From Ectocarpus siliculosus (lineage: Eukaryota; Sar; Phaeophyceae; Ectocarpales; Ectocarpaceae): a DNA stretch of 64,000 nt. Below, piece by piece: positions 1 through 11,400 of the stretch. The DNA lies in assembly GCA_000310025.1 (NCBI GenBank), contig FN647968.1, forward strand, positions 343,849 to 407,848. The letters run 5' to 3'. Positions within the stretch are counted from its first letter, which is position 1, and every line of letters begins with the position of its first letter. The notes below the pieces were generated by a model. That model was not told the origin of the DNA. It ran no database searches and worked only from the letters and a program-made list of their open reading frames with translations. Both the position numbers and the translations under genes were made by a program.

Positions 1-2722
1 GCCCGCGGATACGAGAAAATCCAGCGGGGCCAAGTATCTCTTGGGCAGCGCGGCGAGACGCCTTGCCGACCTTGAGGCACCTCTGGATGGCGCTCTCGAC
101 GACGCCGTTGTACTGCTGCACGCCGGGAGGGGAGTACTCGATCGCGATCCCCATGCTGGCACAGAACTCCTTGAAGTCGCCGCTGGTCCAGAGGGCGTCA
201 CAGTCGCCCCGGACGCACTTGATCGCGGTGCCAGCCTTGTGGGCGGCGTCCACGACCATGCGCTTGAAGACCGCCAACGCCTCCGACTTCCGCCGCATGG
301 CATAGCAGACGATCCAGCCCGTGGCGGCGTCCACACCGAAGAGCATGTAGTGGTTGCCGCCGATGGTCGCCGTGTACCCGCCGCACATGTCGATGTGGAA
401 CATGTCGTTCGGCGCCCTCTTGCCGCGGTATCCGCCCCCCTGCTTCGGCACCGGTGCCCTCGTCCCCCGCGCCGGCAAGCCTGCACCTTCGCCTGGTGCC
501 GCCGTTTCGCGCCGGCAAGCACCACCGGCAGCTGTCCATTGTGCCCGTGAGGGTGATTCCGTGTTGTTTTGCGGATAACCTCAAGATTGGTTCGGACAAG
601 TGGCCGGCACGGTGGTGGAACGTGTTAATATCCATAACCTTTGTTGCATTGCCGACATGGAAAGGCGTCTTACCCGGACCCAACACAGCCAAAGCACGAT
701 CACACTCAGCACCCTCCCAAACATCTATCATCCTGGCAGAGGATTCTGCCGAAACATCCGTCACGCGGGGGGGTTCAAAATCCGAATCCAGAAGGCAAGT
801 CAACACTTCAGATCTCTGGGCATGCATAAAGATGTTCAACATGCAGGAATGGGCCCATTCTCTCGAGGGGTCACTACTCTCGGCAGTAGAGGCCGGCTTC
901 ACCAGAAAACTCTCACGCGCAACATTCACTTGAGACACATCTTTGTGGGGAAGGCGGGAGGCGAAAAGGGAGTCACTTGACACTCCACGGATGAATCGTA
1001 GTTTACCGTGCAGCAGTTGAGTTCCGCTAGGGTTTATGCGGACTTCATGCTTGTGCGAAACTTTCCAAACCGAAAAAAGATTGAATCCACACCCGGGCAC
1101 AAACAAAACTTCTGGCACAGTAATGTCTATGTCTTCCTGTTTCCCGTCGGCTCCGATTTGGTGGAACCGAAGGTCTAAGCTTCCTACAGCTGCAACCTTG
1201 ATGAGAGCCGAGTCTCCAATTTGAATAAATTGTTCATCCTGGCCCAAGTGGCGAATGTCGTACATGTGATCTATCTGGTTCGAAATCATCGCGCTCGCTC
1301 CAGAATCGGCCTGCCACTGCTCGCTACCCTTCGGATTCGGCATGTACGGTTGGCATAGAAAAGCTTTGTCTACTGTGGGACGCTTGGTGACACGAGCTAC
1401 AATTAGCATTCCAGATACATCAGAGGCAGCAGGCACAATCTTATCCGGCTCAGCAGTCGCGATCACAGCAGGCATAGGAGGCACCCTCACATCATGGACA
1501 GCATGCATTATCCCATCAGACTCAGTACTCACAACCACGTCAGGCACAGCGGGCACAATCGCATCAGTCTCATGAAAATCGGTCTCCTTCTCATAATTCT
1601 CGAACATCGCAGACAGACTCGGAGAAGCAACCCTGTGCAAATCTTGCTCAGAAAAACAGTGATTCCTATCGTGACTCGCAAGCATTTCAGGGTCAACACC
1701 GGGTACAGCAGGTACGAAAACGTCAGACGCCTTAAAACCAAACGCAGACTCAAGAAAAGAATCAAACTTGCCTCGAGGGCACACACTTCGTGCCATGAAG
1801 AGACGAAGAGGGGCGTCGCCAGCAGGAGGTAGAACGTCGCCTGGATCTGGAGAGGGAGAGGAGGAGGAAGAGGCCGCCTGAGGCACGCCGTGGTACTGCT
1901 GCTCCTGCTGCTGCTCAAAACTCGCCTGCTGCTGCGGGAAGGGCGCCGGCTGCTCCGAGACGTAGAAGGCCTCGTTGTAGACTCTCGGCTGATACGCGTC
2001 AGGACCTGCAGCAGAAGGGCAGTATGTTACGTTGGCCTCCTGCTGCTGGTGCGGCCCGCCGTCTTCGGAAAAATAGCCGAAGCCAAATCCCCCGCCGGCG
2101 TTGCCGTAGGAACCGCCGCTGTGGTTCCCCCCGTGAGCCGCGAGCCCATACCCGTATCCCGCCTCGGAAGGTGATGGGGCCCAGCTTGGCGTGGGTGCCG
2201 GCGCCGACGTTTGCTGCCATCCCGAGCTGCTTTCGCCACCGAACGAATCTCCGCCCCCGATGGCCAGGTGAGCCGGAAAAAAGGGCCGCGGGACGCTGGC
2301 AAGCTGCCCTGCAGGTACGTTGGCCGGCGGGAAATTGCCCCCGCGGCCGCCGCCTTGCCCACGGCTTTCGTAGGGGCGAGGCCCGTAGCCGCCGTAGCCC
2401 CGTCCCCCATCGTTGCGCCCCTGCATCTGCCCCCCAGCTCCGGGTCCTGGCCCACGCGGCGGCCCCTGAGGCGCATGAGGGTGGCCCTGACTCCAGCCCG
2501 CACCGTGTTGGAATTGGTACGACTGCTGTACTGATGGACCACCAACCCGCCCCAGGTTCTGCGATCCGCCTCGTGGATGAGCGGCCGCCTCGGCGTCCCT
2601 CCTGCCGCTCAAGTACGCGCTGATCTCGTTGTAATTCGCCAGGAACTCGCTGCGCAACTTGTGACAGTCAGCGGTCGCGTGCGAGGTGTTGGGCCCGTGG
2701 TACTGGCAGATGTACGGTCCCA

Positions 2723-2758
<36 letters not shown>

Positions 2759-3960
2759 GCTGCTGCTGCTGCGGTGGCTGCATCGACGCCTGTGGCTGCT
2801 GCTGCTGCTGCTGCTGCTGCTGCGGTCCGCCGTGACCCATGCCGACAATGGCTGGTCTCCTCTGCCCGCCGCCCCGGCCCATGCCGGCAGCGACGAGGGC
2901 GTGCCTCGTCTCCTCTCCTCTCTCTCCAGACCTCCGCTCGTACCTCTGCTCGTGCTCAGCCGTCCTCAACGCCTCCTGCATTTGTGCACTCGACAACATG
3001 GGGTGAAAAAGGACACGCTCTTTAATTTTCTCAAATTCTGGCAAAAAACCCCGAGCGATGTGCTTGCACATGGACACTTCAGCACGATTATCACCGTATG
3101 ACACCAGTCTCATCCAAAGCGCCTTAGCTCTACCAAAGTAGTCCATCAAACTTTCTCCATTCCTCTGACACAGCACATTCCACTGATCATCAAACGTCTG
3201 TCTTTCCTCGTTTTTACTGCGTCGGTAGTAGTCCAAGAAAATTTTGTACCCGGCTTGCGGACTCTCCGCTGCGAGTAATTGCCCTTGAATAGATTGTGCC
3301 GTGATCTTCGACAGCATGAAAATCCATACCTTCCTAGACTGCTTTACTCTCTCCTCACCAAACGAACGTTTCATCCAATCCACATTCACTTGAGCTGCAG
3401 CTACAGGAATCTCTGGGCCTCTCATTGCGTCAACCACTCCCTCGTTCTCCATCCACGCTTCAAACGCACTCGTGAAAATCCGCAACGCAACCTCCATCGA
3501 TCGATTTTTGAGGAAATCATCACTCCAAACAGGGACCTCGACTTTGTCCCGCTGTTTCAACTCTACTGTCTGGGCGCTAGACGTGCCTGAATGGGCACGA
3601 TGCCCCTGGTCCTGGGAGTTTGCCGTGAAAGCATGCTTGAGAAGGTCGACCAGCTGACGCATCGAGTCTTGCTGATCTCCCCCCGCCGCCGCTCTCCCTC
3701 CCAGATTGTCTTGTTCTTCTGCATCGGCGGTGAACGAATAGTTGGTTCCTCCATCGCCGGTGCCTTCTCCCGGGGAAGGATCACCATGACCTTGTCCCCC
3801 CGGAGGCTGTCGTCCGTCTCCATCCGGCATCTTGCGCGCGTAGACACAGCGGCCACTCTCTTGATCGAAACGCTAGCGTGTTGAGTAGCTTTGTGCGTGG
3901 GTGCCTCGGCGCGGGGTCCCGTAGTGGGAAACAAAAGGTGCCAGCAGCTGGGTACTGCCA
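1..3960 (-). mobile_element. Ty1/copia LTR retrotransposon, partial (runs off left edge)
   Basis: Copia-type polyprotein read on the minus strand. In order from about 3830 downwards: a UBN2-type Gag domain (about 3600-2950), a long glutamine-rich stretch from CAG/CTG repeats (about 2830-2720), a zinc-knuckle-like CX3H...H...C motif (around 2660-2715), a Gly/Tyr/Pro-rich linker, an aspartic protease with DSGA (around 1300), a GAG-pre-integrase HxxxH region (around 600), and the start of the integrase core (about 440 to 1). Protease before integrase, with GAG-pre-integrase between them, is the copia order; reverse transcriptase would lie left of the window. The element looks mostly open, with about one break in the part seen. 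The 5' LTR should lie to the right of 3830, but I could not fix its ends. A fossil or recently dead copy; age not estimable without both LTRs. Confidence 0.9.
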
Positions 3961-3984
3961 ACGGTCAAAATGTAGAAACTATCC

Positions 3985-4195
3985 GCGGGCGTGAAAGCCC
4001 TTCTACGTGGTGGAGCGTGGAAGCTCGTGTATAATATAGTTGTGGCGTGGAAGCCGGGTGGCGTGGTGGCCCTGATGTAAAGGTATATGTAGGGACGTGG
4101 GAGTCCTGAAGGCGTGGAAGCCGGGTTGGCGTGATAGCCGGAGTATGGGCGTGGAAGCCGGGGTTGGCGTGAGAGCCGGAAAAAGGACTTGATTA
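3985..4195. repeat. Degenerate GGCGTGGAAGCCGGG tandem repeat
   Basis: Units of roughly 25-30 bases built on GGCGTGGAAGCCGGGTTGG recur five or more times with drift. The tract lies just upstream (in minus-strand sense) of the copia Gag, so it may be part of that element's leader or LTR; that link is inference. Confidence 0.6.
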
Positions 4196-4199
4196 TACA

Positions 4200-6359
4200 C
4201 AGAAAAAGGAAGTGAGGAACCACAAGCCACGCACACAAATTCCGTTGTAGACACCCATACCCTCAAACCTGCAATATGTGATAAAGTTGGTACCACCAAA
4301 TCTAATCCATAGCAACCATTGACCCCCCAAACTCCCCGCTCCATCTGCTCGGGAAATTCTTGCTCGCAATAATCTGTTGATGCTGTGAGTACATCCAACA
4401 GCCTTTGACTTGATTTCGAAGGAAAACGAAGGGAGTTGAGCCTGGACGAGGAGGCGTGACAAGGTCGGAGCCAGTTTTGGACCTTGCACGTGGGTCGGCC
4501 CACACGCACAGGACCCAGTTTTGATTGAAGGACCCAGTTTTGATTGAAACTGGGAATATACCGAAAATAGACTAGTTGAGGCAGCTAGACGACTGATCAT
4601 TTCAAAGGCTACACAGCTAACCTGCCCTACTGACCGCAGCACGACCACCCACCAACCCTTCTACGACCCTGTCTGTGGCCACCACCCTGTCGCCGGCTTC
4701 TCTCATGGCCTACAGGCGGAGATAGCTGTTGCGTGGGCAGAAGTACACTGGTGTCTTTCTCTGCACTTCTCTGTCTCCCGCTCGCTCTCGCTCTCATTTT
4801 TTTTTTTTGAGCAAAAGAAAAAATCTGACAGACCAGCCTAGACCCAAAGGGGTTAAGAAAAAAAAAAATATTGCGGAAAAACCACAGATTCCCTGCGCAC
4901 AGGTCTTTCCGTAACTGCTGTCTCACATCTGCCCCCACGCGTAGTGGTCGATTGGTGATAACGGGTCTAAGCGCGCACTGTCACACGCTTTGCGACGACA
5001 CTGTGCCAGCTACACGGAAGAATACATAGGCGGCGCGGTGGTCGTGCAGGCTGCTGCCGCAGTCATTTGCGAGCGGGGGATTGTGTGCGTCCTGTACCCG
5101 CGGTCTCCGCTCACGGAGTGCGTGAGAGAGAGTGAGAGGCAAGGATGAGGGCCATCAAGAGAGCATTTCTGGGCCTTCTGCTTCAAGCCTCGAGGCACAC
5201 GGTGAGGTGATGGATGCACGTGACAACCCTGGTGATAGGGAAGGGAGAGGAGTGGTTCAAGAATTGGTTATCCTCTTGCCGGAGGCAATGGCTGAAAACG
5301 CGCACACGTCCCACACAACAAGAACGAAGCGTTGACAAAATATCTGCACCTGTCTGTCTCCAACGGCGGCGGTACTTTCCAACGAACGCCCTGATGCCGT
5401 GGCCGCTTACCTGATTTACTCTGCGTGAGCTCGCAATCCAAGACGAGTTGTCTCTCATCAGATGCACTCTATGCTCGTCGGTTCCATAGACTTGCAGATG
5501 AACGCCTCCCTCCTGTTGCTGTTGCTGTATTGTTGTTGGTGTGTTATCACATTAGAACGGTTCCGATCTCTCAAAAGCAGCACCCGGTACGGCATCCGTC
5601 CGCTGATCATGAACACTTGACCGAACGATCCGATTCCCTGCGTGGGCCAAGTACCTCGAGGGAGGGTCAGGAAGAGAGGAGAGGAGGAGAGCGGCGTGTA
5701 TGCGTCTGGGTCACTTCGACGCCCGTATGAACGGGTAGAGAGTCTACAACGCCTTTCGGATCACACTACTCTCGAGACGGCGCCGCCCGTCTATTTAGAC
5801 ATCATATATTCGAGTTCATGTGTATTGGCGTGCTGTATGATGCAACGTACATGCTGTACGACAGCAGTCGGTAACTGCTGTAAATAGTACACACGTGTTT
5901 TTTGTGTTTTCCTACTTACACATGCCCGAAAAAATACAGGAGGATCAATAGAGATAAGTGTCCGGGCATACAGAAGGAGAGAGCCGAAGGCTTGTCCTGT
6001 CACCTCCTGCGCGCGGCGCTTGTCATGCCCAGTAGTTGTTATCGCGAGAAAGGGTTATTCAGCCGTCCCTTGATCTTTCCCTTGACGGCCATGAGGAGAA
6101 GTAGAGTTCGAAAGGTGTCCCTAGAACTACATAAGATGCTGGTACGGTAGTTTAACTACTACTGCTGCTATGCATATGCACCAGACGTATGTACAAGCAG
6201 GTACACGCGCATATGCGTACGCTCGACTCACCGTAAAGACTTCAACACATCCCGTTCGACTGTGTTCATATCTCGAATGGGTAGTCTTACTGTGTTTGTA
6301 TTGTTTCCTACTACGAATTGATGGTAAGTCTTGGTAATCGTCGCTTTGTTTCAGTAGAC
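4200..6359. other. Spacer without a recognised gene
   Basis: No protein-coding stretch here resembles a family I know. It holds a short T-run (about 4798-4809), an A-run (about 4856-4868) and pyrimidine-rich tracts. A short ATG frame at 5498 encodes a leucine-rich hydrophobic start followed by a basic stretch, but nothing connects it to a gene. Confidence 0.5.
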
Positions 6360-6361
6360 TA

Positions 6362-6581
6362 CCGTAAGGTTGCGAGTCAGCGCAAAGGGGTGCGATCGAT
6401 TTTCAAAAGCGTAATTTCTCCACAACCAGGAGGGTGCGAGTGCCAACTGCTGCTTCTCAGGGAAGCTCTCGATGAAATATTTCTAAAATCGCCCTCTTCG
6501 ACAGTGGTAACCTCCTGGTCGTGGAGAAATTACGCTTTGAGAATCGTTCGCACCCCTGTGCGCTGACTCGTAACCTTATGG
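6362..6581. mobile_element. 220-bp TA-flanked MITE-like element (family M1)
   Basis: Terminal inverted repeats of about 74 bases start CCGTAAGGTTGCGAGTCAGC on the left and are matched on the right as CCATAAGGTTACGAGTCAGC read on the other strand, with few mismatches. The element is flanked by TA on both sides, as expected for Tc1/mariner-type targets. It has no coding capacity. Related 217-bp copies lie at 40795-41011 and 45193-45409, and a decayed one near 51641-51808; all share an internal TCGAGAGCT-like core. Confidence 0.75.
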
Positions 6582-6700
6582 TACCCTTCTATCTATCCGC
6601 TCCCGAGGGATCACAACCAACCTGCTATCCTGTACGCGAGTAACATTTGTAGCTCCCCCCCCACGCGGGCGGATGGGATAGACAGATGGTCAACGTCCTT

Positions 6701-6771
6701 TGTTAGAAAGGCTTACCCATTAGACTACTCAAGTAAGCGCTGAGTAGTCTAATGGGTAAGCCTTTCTAACA
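6701..6771. repeat. Perfect 31-bp inverted repeat with 9-base loop
   Basis: Arms 6701-6731 and 6741-6771 are exact reverse complements; the loop is AGTAAGCGC. Imperfect relatives with the same centre (ACTCAG..AGCGCTGA) occur near 40000-40032 and 46627-46676, so this is a small foldback family rather than a chance hairpin. Confidence 0.85.
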
Positions 6772-7644
6772 GTTCATGCAGTTAGGGGGAGAAGGGGATG
6801 ATCCAGTTGATGGTGCTGGGTGTGAAGACGAGTGTAGTAAACTATGCGCCAACCATGAAGGGGTGGTCGTGAATTTTTATCAAGAAGGGAGACAGGACTG
6901 ACCCACAGGGAAACTACTTGGAAATTTTCCACACATACTCTGTAGGACACATCCGATCCCTGCAGATCGAGCTATATATGTACCAGCTCTTTTCAGGAGA
7001 ATGTCCCTGGTGATCGGTAGGACGTGCATACATACGTTCGACTGTGGGTATATCTCGAATGGGTAGTCTTTCTGTGTGTGTTTTTATTATTCCTTAATAC
7101 ATACGTAAGTGATGGGTGTAATTTTTCCCGAGGTGATCCGAAGGATGTAGGTGATGAGGGTATGTTTTCGCCATGGTGATCCGCCATGGTGATCCGCCAT
7201 GGTGATCTGAATGAAGGACATACAGTAGTAGGTGACAAGGGTAGTTTAGCCGAGGTGACCTGGCGATCGGGGTGTTTTTACCCGAGGTGATCCGAAAGAC
7301 ATTGGTGATCGGGGTATGTTTCCCAGAGGTGATTTGAAGGACTTACCGGATAGGTTACATTACTACCACACTCACAGAAGATACGACAACCCTAACGAAA
7401 ACGTACAGAAACCTTGAGAAACCCCCATGTGATATTTCCTTTTTTCCCTGGAAAAAGCCCCGCTATGTAACATAGACACACAAGATACCACCCACAACCC
7501 CAAGGATGAACATATTCTATGGCTTGTTGTGGCCTCTCTGGGTGGTGAGGAAAAAAAGCGTTTTCTCCGACACTGCTGGTGTTGGTGCAGCCGTCATTGA
7601 TGCGGGGGGGATAACCGAGAGGCCCCGCGGTCGTCTAGCAACGC
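6772..7644. repeat. Spacer with degenerate GGTGATCCG minisatellite (about 7100-7335)
   Basis: About 7100-7335 holds repeated GAGGTGATCCGAAGGA-type units with spacings near 50-60 bases, and a short inner run of three CCATGGTGATCCG units at about 7170-7208. No gene is recognised in the rest of this stretch. Confidence 0.6.
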
Positions 7645-8142
7645 GGAGGGGGGTGTACTCATAGTCATGCATGCCGTAGTCGTTAGACCATTGACCTCGC
7701 ATCCCTACAAAGCCGGGACGGAGCACGCCGGGTGCTCACCGGACCAGGCTCTCGCATCACCAAGCGCGAAGCGCCGTGAGGTATTCGGCGAGTCGCATGG
7801 AGGGTGCGCTGCATCCTGCTAAGGGTGTTCGGCATCTTGTGCTCATTTCCTTGCATACGAAGGATAGCTGCGAATGACTTCATTTATTTTCTGGTGCTTT
7901 CATTTCCCAGAGACCGTCATGAGCACTCTGTACCTGCCTCGAGGGTGTTTGACCAGTTTAACACTGCGATCATCCCCTTCGCGCGGAGTGAAGGTTCTCG
8001 ACCCCGCACAACACAATTGATTACAGATATTAGAAGGTACTCAGCGGAGACTGCTAATGACATATGTGAAAATTGTTTTTTGTTGTGGGTATTTTTTATT
8101 TTCAGTCTGGAAACGCAATAATATGCTCGACCACCGTTCTAG
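7645..8142 (+). mobile_element. R1 dispersed repeat, copy A (partial)
   Basis: Starts with G-run then TGTACTCATAGTCATGCATG and follows the same order as the fuller copies at 14185-14756 (reverse) and 24651-25348: GTAGTCGTTAGACCATTGAC, CGGGACGGAGCACGCCGGG, then the AAGCGCGAAGCGCCGTGAGG block and a CTCGACCCCGCACAACA block. A stretch of about 100 bases unlike the other copies precedes the final CTCGACCACCGTTC match. The distal end is missing. Confidence 0.75.
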
Positions 8143-8401
8143 GGGTACTATAGTACCCTAGTATTTCGTACATGCCGTTACGGCAGGCAGGATTTGGGGC
8201 CCATCATGCTGGCCTCGACGCTTCTCGAGTGCGAGAGGCTGTTCCTCTTCTCCATGCTGCGCGTTAACGTGATCTAACAGCGTGTTAAGAGCACATGCAC
8301 CGCTAGGCGCGATCCACAGCAGTCAGCACCGTTTTATTTTATATTGGGGTCTCTGCACCACCACCACCACCCCGCCTTGCTGCTGTTGTTGTTCGACACA
8401 G

Positions 8402-11400
8402 GTGCTGGGCGAGCCTTGCAACGACGTCGTGTGCGGCTACTGGTGGAAGAACTACCTCTCTGGCGAGGACGGTAACGCCTGGTTTGACTCTTGGTGAGAA
8501 AGCCACCTATTTGCTCGGAGGTTTTCGGCGTACACCGCATGTGTTGCTACCGTTTCTGTCTTTGACCCGCAGAATAGGTTAGTCTCCCCCATGCCGCTCC
8601 CTCACGGGGTCCCAGTTAATGGCATTCAGAAGTGTTCTTGCTTTTCACCCGCACTGAGACTGACGGCTTTTCATTGGTCAGCCGGTTAGCGCGGTCGATG
8701 CTGATAATAATAACACACACCTTGTCTCTATCTCCACCACGTAGTACCTTGCCAACGCTGACTTCCACCTACAAACCCGACCTCCCCCCCTCCCAAACAA
8801 TACAGGTAGCGCTACCCGCACTTCAGCACCTCTAGTTTTGGCCGCGTCTGTGTGTCGTTGTTTCTTGTGGGCTGCAAATTGCCGCCATGTAGATAGGTTT
8901 TAGTATGGGGGTTCTTGACAGGGCTCACGAACGCGCTCTTGTGTTTCGATGTACTGTCGAGCATGAAGTTCTTAAACTGCCACGTTCTGTTTTTATGTGC
9001 GGGCGCTACGTGTCTGTGAAAATCGCGGGCATCATCGGCAGGAACAAGTTCATGCAGGCCAAGCTAGACCTGCTGGCTTCCATCGCGGAGGAAAGGGAGG
9101 ACACAGAGACGGAGCCCTTCCGCGTCCTGATGATCGGGGACAGCACGATGAGCCACCAGTTCGGCGCCATCTGCGGCTTCATGGGCGAGAGAGAGGGACG
9201 ACGATTCGATCCCGAGGTGTGTGTGTGCGTGTGTGTGTTTTATTTTATTTTATTTTAGCGTCGACCGCGCTAACCGTCTGACCAATGAAAAGACGTCAGT
9301 CTCAGTGCGGTTGAAAACGCAAAACACTTGTAAATGGCATCAACTGGGACCCGGTGAGGGGGCGGCATGGGGGAGACTGATCTATTCTCGGGGTCAAGAC
9401 AGAAACGGTAGCAACACAAGAAACTTCACACGTCTAGGAAGGCTGCTACCTTTCACCCGTGTGTGTGTGTGTGTGTGTGTTGTGTGTTTTGTTATCATCG
9501 ACCGCGCTGACCAATGAACAGACGTCAGTCTCGGTGCGGTTGAAAACAGAATTGGGTTCTAGAGGTCATGATCTTCGTGTGGGTAAGATGTGCGTTTGTT
9601 GCTGCTTGATTGTTTTTGTCCCGTTGTTCGAGCGTCCTTCGGGATGCAGGTGAAGGTCGTCTGCGTTACCTTTATCCCGTACACGGGCTTTTTTTGTTTT
9701 GTTTTGGGGCGGTGACGGCTCAAGGGACACCGGAACCTAAAGTATTTCATCTGGTTGTTTTTTGGAAAGCTCGGTAAAAGCACCCGCGGAGCTTTGGTTT
9801 CAGTCTCCAAGTATCCCTCTTTTCTGCCTTGTTTATTTCTCTTCGTGTTTCTCTGTCTTGTCTCTCTGTCTGGCTCTGTCTCCTCTCTGTACATAGCGCG
9901 CCCGAGAGAGAGAGGTTACTCATTTTTGTCTGGAGGATTGAGGAGAGAGATGAACGTGAAAACCTACGCAAAGCCCACCCGCAATGACCTTGCTCATTGA
10001 CGCCCCCCCAACCCCCCCCTCCCCCCTAAGGTGATTCAACGCAGCGCCCCCGGTTGCTGCATGGACACGTTGCCCAAAGAAGACGGAGGAGAAGGAGGAG
10101 GAGGGCGGGGTCTTTGTTTCCAGTATGACCAGTTCCGCTTCCTTGACCCCAAGCGACCGGACAGGACGTCGGTGGATGCCTACTACTTCGGCAGCGGTCT
10201 CCACCTGCTGCACATGTACCCCCACTGGCCGGAGATGCACCCCATGGAACCGCTGCGAGTGCAATCGTGAGACATTCGGGTTGGGGTTAGGGTTAGGGAC
10301 AGACCCTTGTTTCGGATAGACGGGGAGGAACTTGAGCTGCACGTATCCGGGGGAGGGGGTGTTGTACTCATCGTCATAGTCGTGCATGCCGTAGTCGTTA
10401 GATCATTGACCTCGCATCCCTACAAAGCCGGGACGGAGCACGCCGGGAGGGGAATGACACCGTTCTGAGTCGGGTTATAACAGCCGGCAGGAGAGGAGAG
10501 GAGAGGAGAGGAAAGGAGAGAAAGCCGTGTTTCTTGGTCTTGACGAGCTTTGCTTGCCGGGCAAAGGCTTCAGGGGTTGAAAGGGGGGGCACAGCAGGAT
10601 GCCGCTTTGCTGCCTGCGACCGATCGACCGAGATACATGTATAGCAGCGGCTACGGTTTGAGGAAGGGTTTCGACACAACAGCCTCTCTTATTCACGTGC
10701 TACTGTGTAGATGTTGTGTTCCTTTTGTGTTTTCTCATGGTCGGAACCAGCCGAATCCATGATCTTCCATCCGGTTTCCTTCCTCTGAAGTATTCTCTCC
10801 TCAAGGGCCGCCGCTAGTGCTGTGTGCGTGAGTTGGGGAAGGCGAGGGATGGGACCATGACGCCGCCTGTGCGGAGAAACGGAAGGGCAGATCGGGCGTT
10901 AAACTCGCGTGTTTCCCGCCTTCATAGCGCACACGGGGGGGGGAGTTTTCACCCTTCCGTACAATGCCTGGACGTATCACTACTACTGTGTGATGTTTAC
11001 TTCTCTTAATTGTTCTGGGATTTTTGACCTCTGTTTAATGTTTTACGTAGCCTTCGGGAAGGGACGTAGGCAGGCAGACAGGGGTACCCTCGCCACTTTT
11101 CGCTCTCCCGTCCACGTATCCCCCCGTCCTCTTGGTAGATGGCCAGAAAAACAGCATCTCGGTGGTGCTCGAGGACAGGCAGGTCATCGATATTTGTGAC
11201 TAAGAAAGTGGGCATCTTGACGGGCATGAAACCCTTCGTCTCAATAGTTTGCTCTGTCTGGCTTGCATGTCCGCTGACTCGTGTCCTTGCAGGTGGTTGA
11301 ATTACGAGAGTCTTCTCGAGGGAGTCGTCGAGGGTGTTCGTGCGAAGAACGGACAGGATGTGAAGTGAGCATCATTCCGAGATTCCTTGTCGGAGGTCGC

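Noticed and set aside
5498-5590. ATG frame with a leucine-rich hydrophobic start as leader exon of SGNH copy 1
   Set aside because: The nearest GT donor is in phase 2 while the first recognised exon begins in phase 0, and it lies 2.8 kb away with no counterpart before copy 2.
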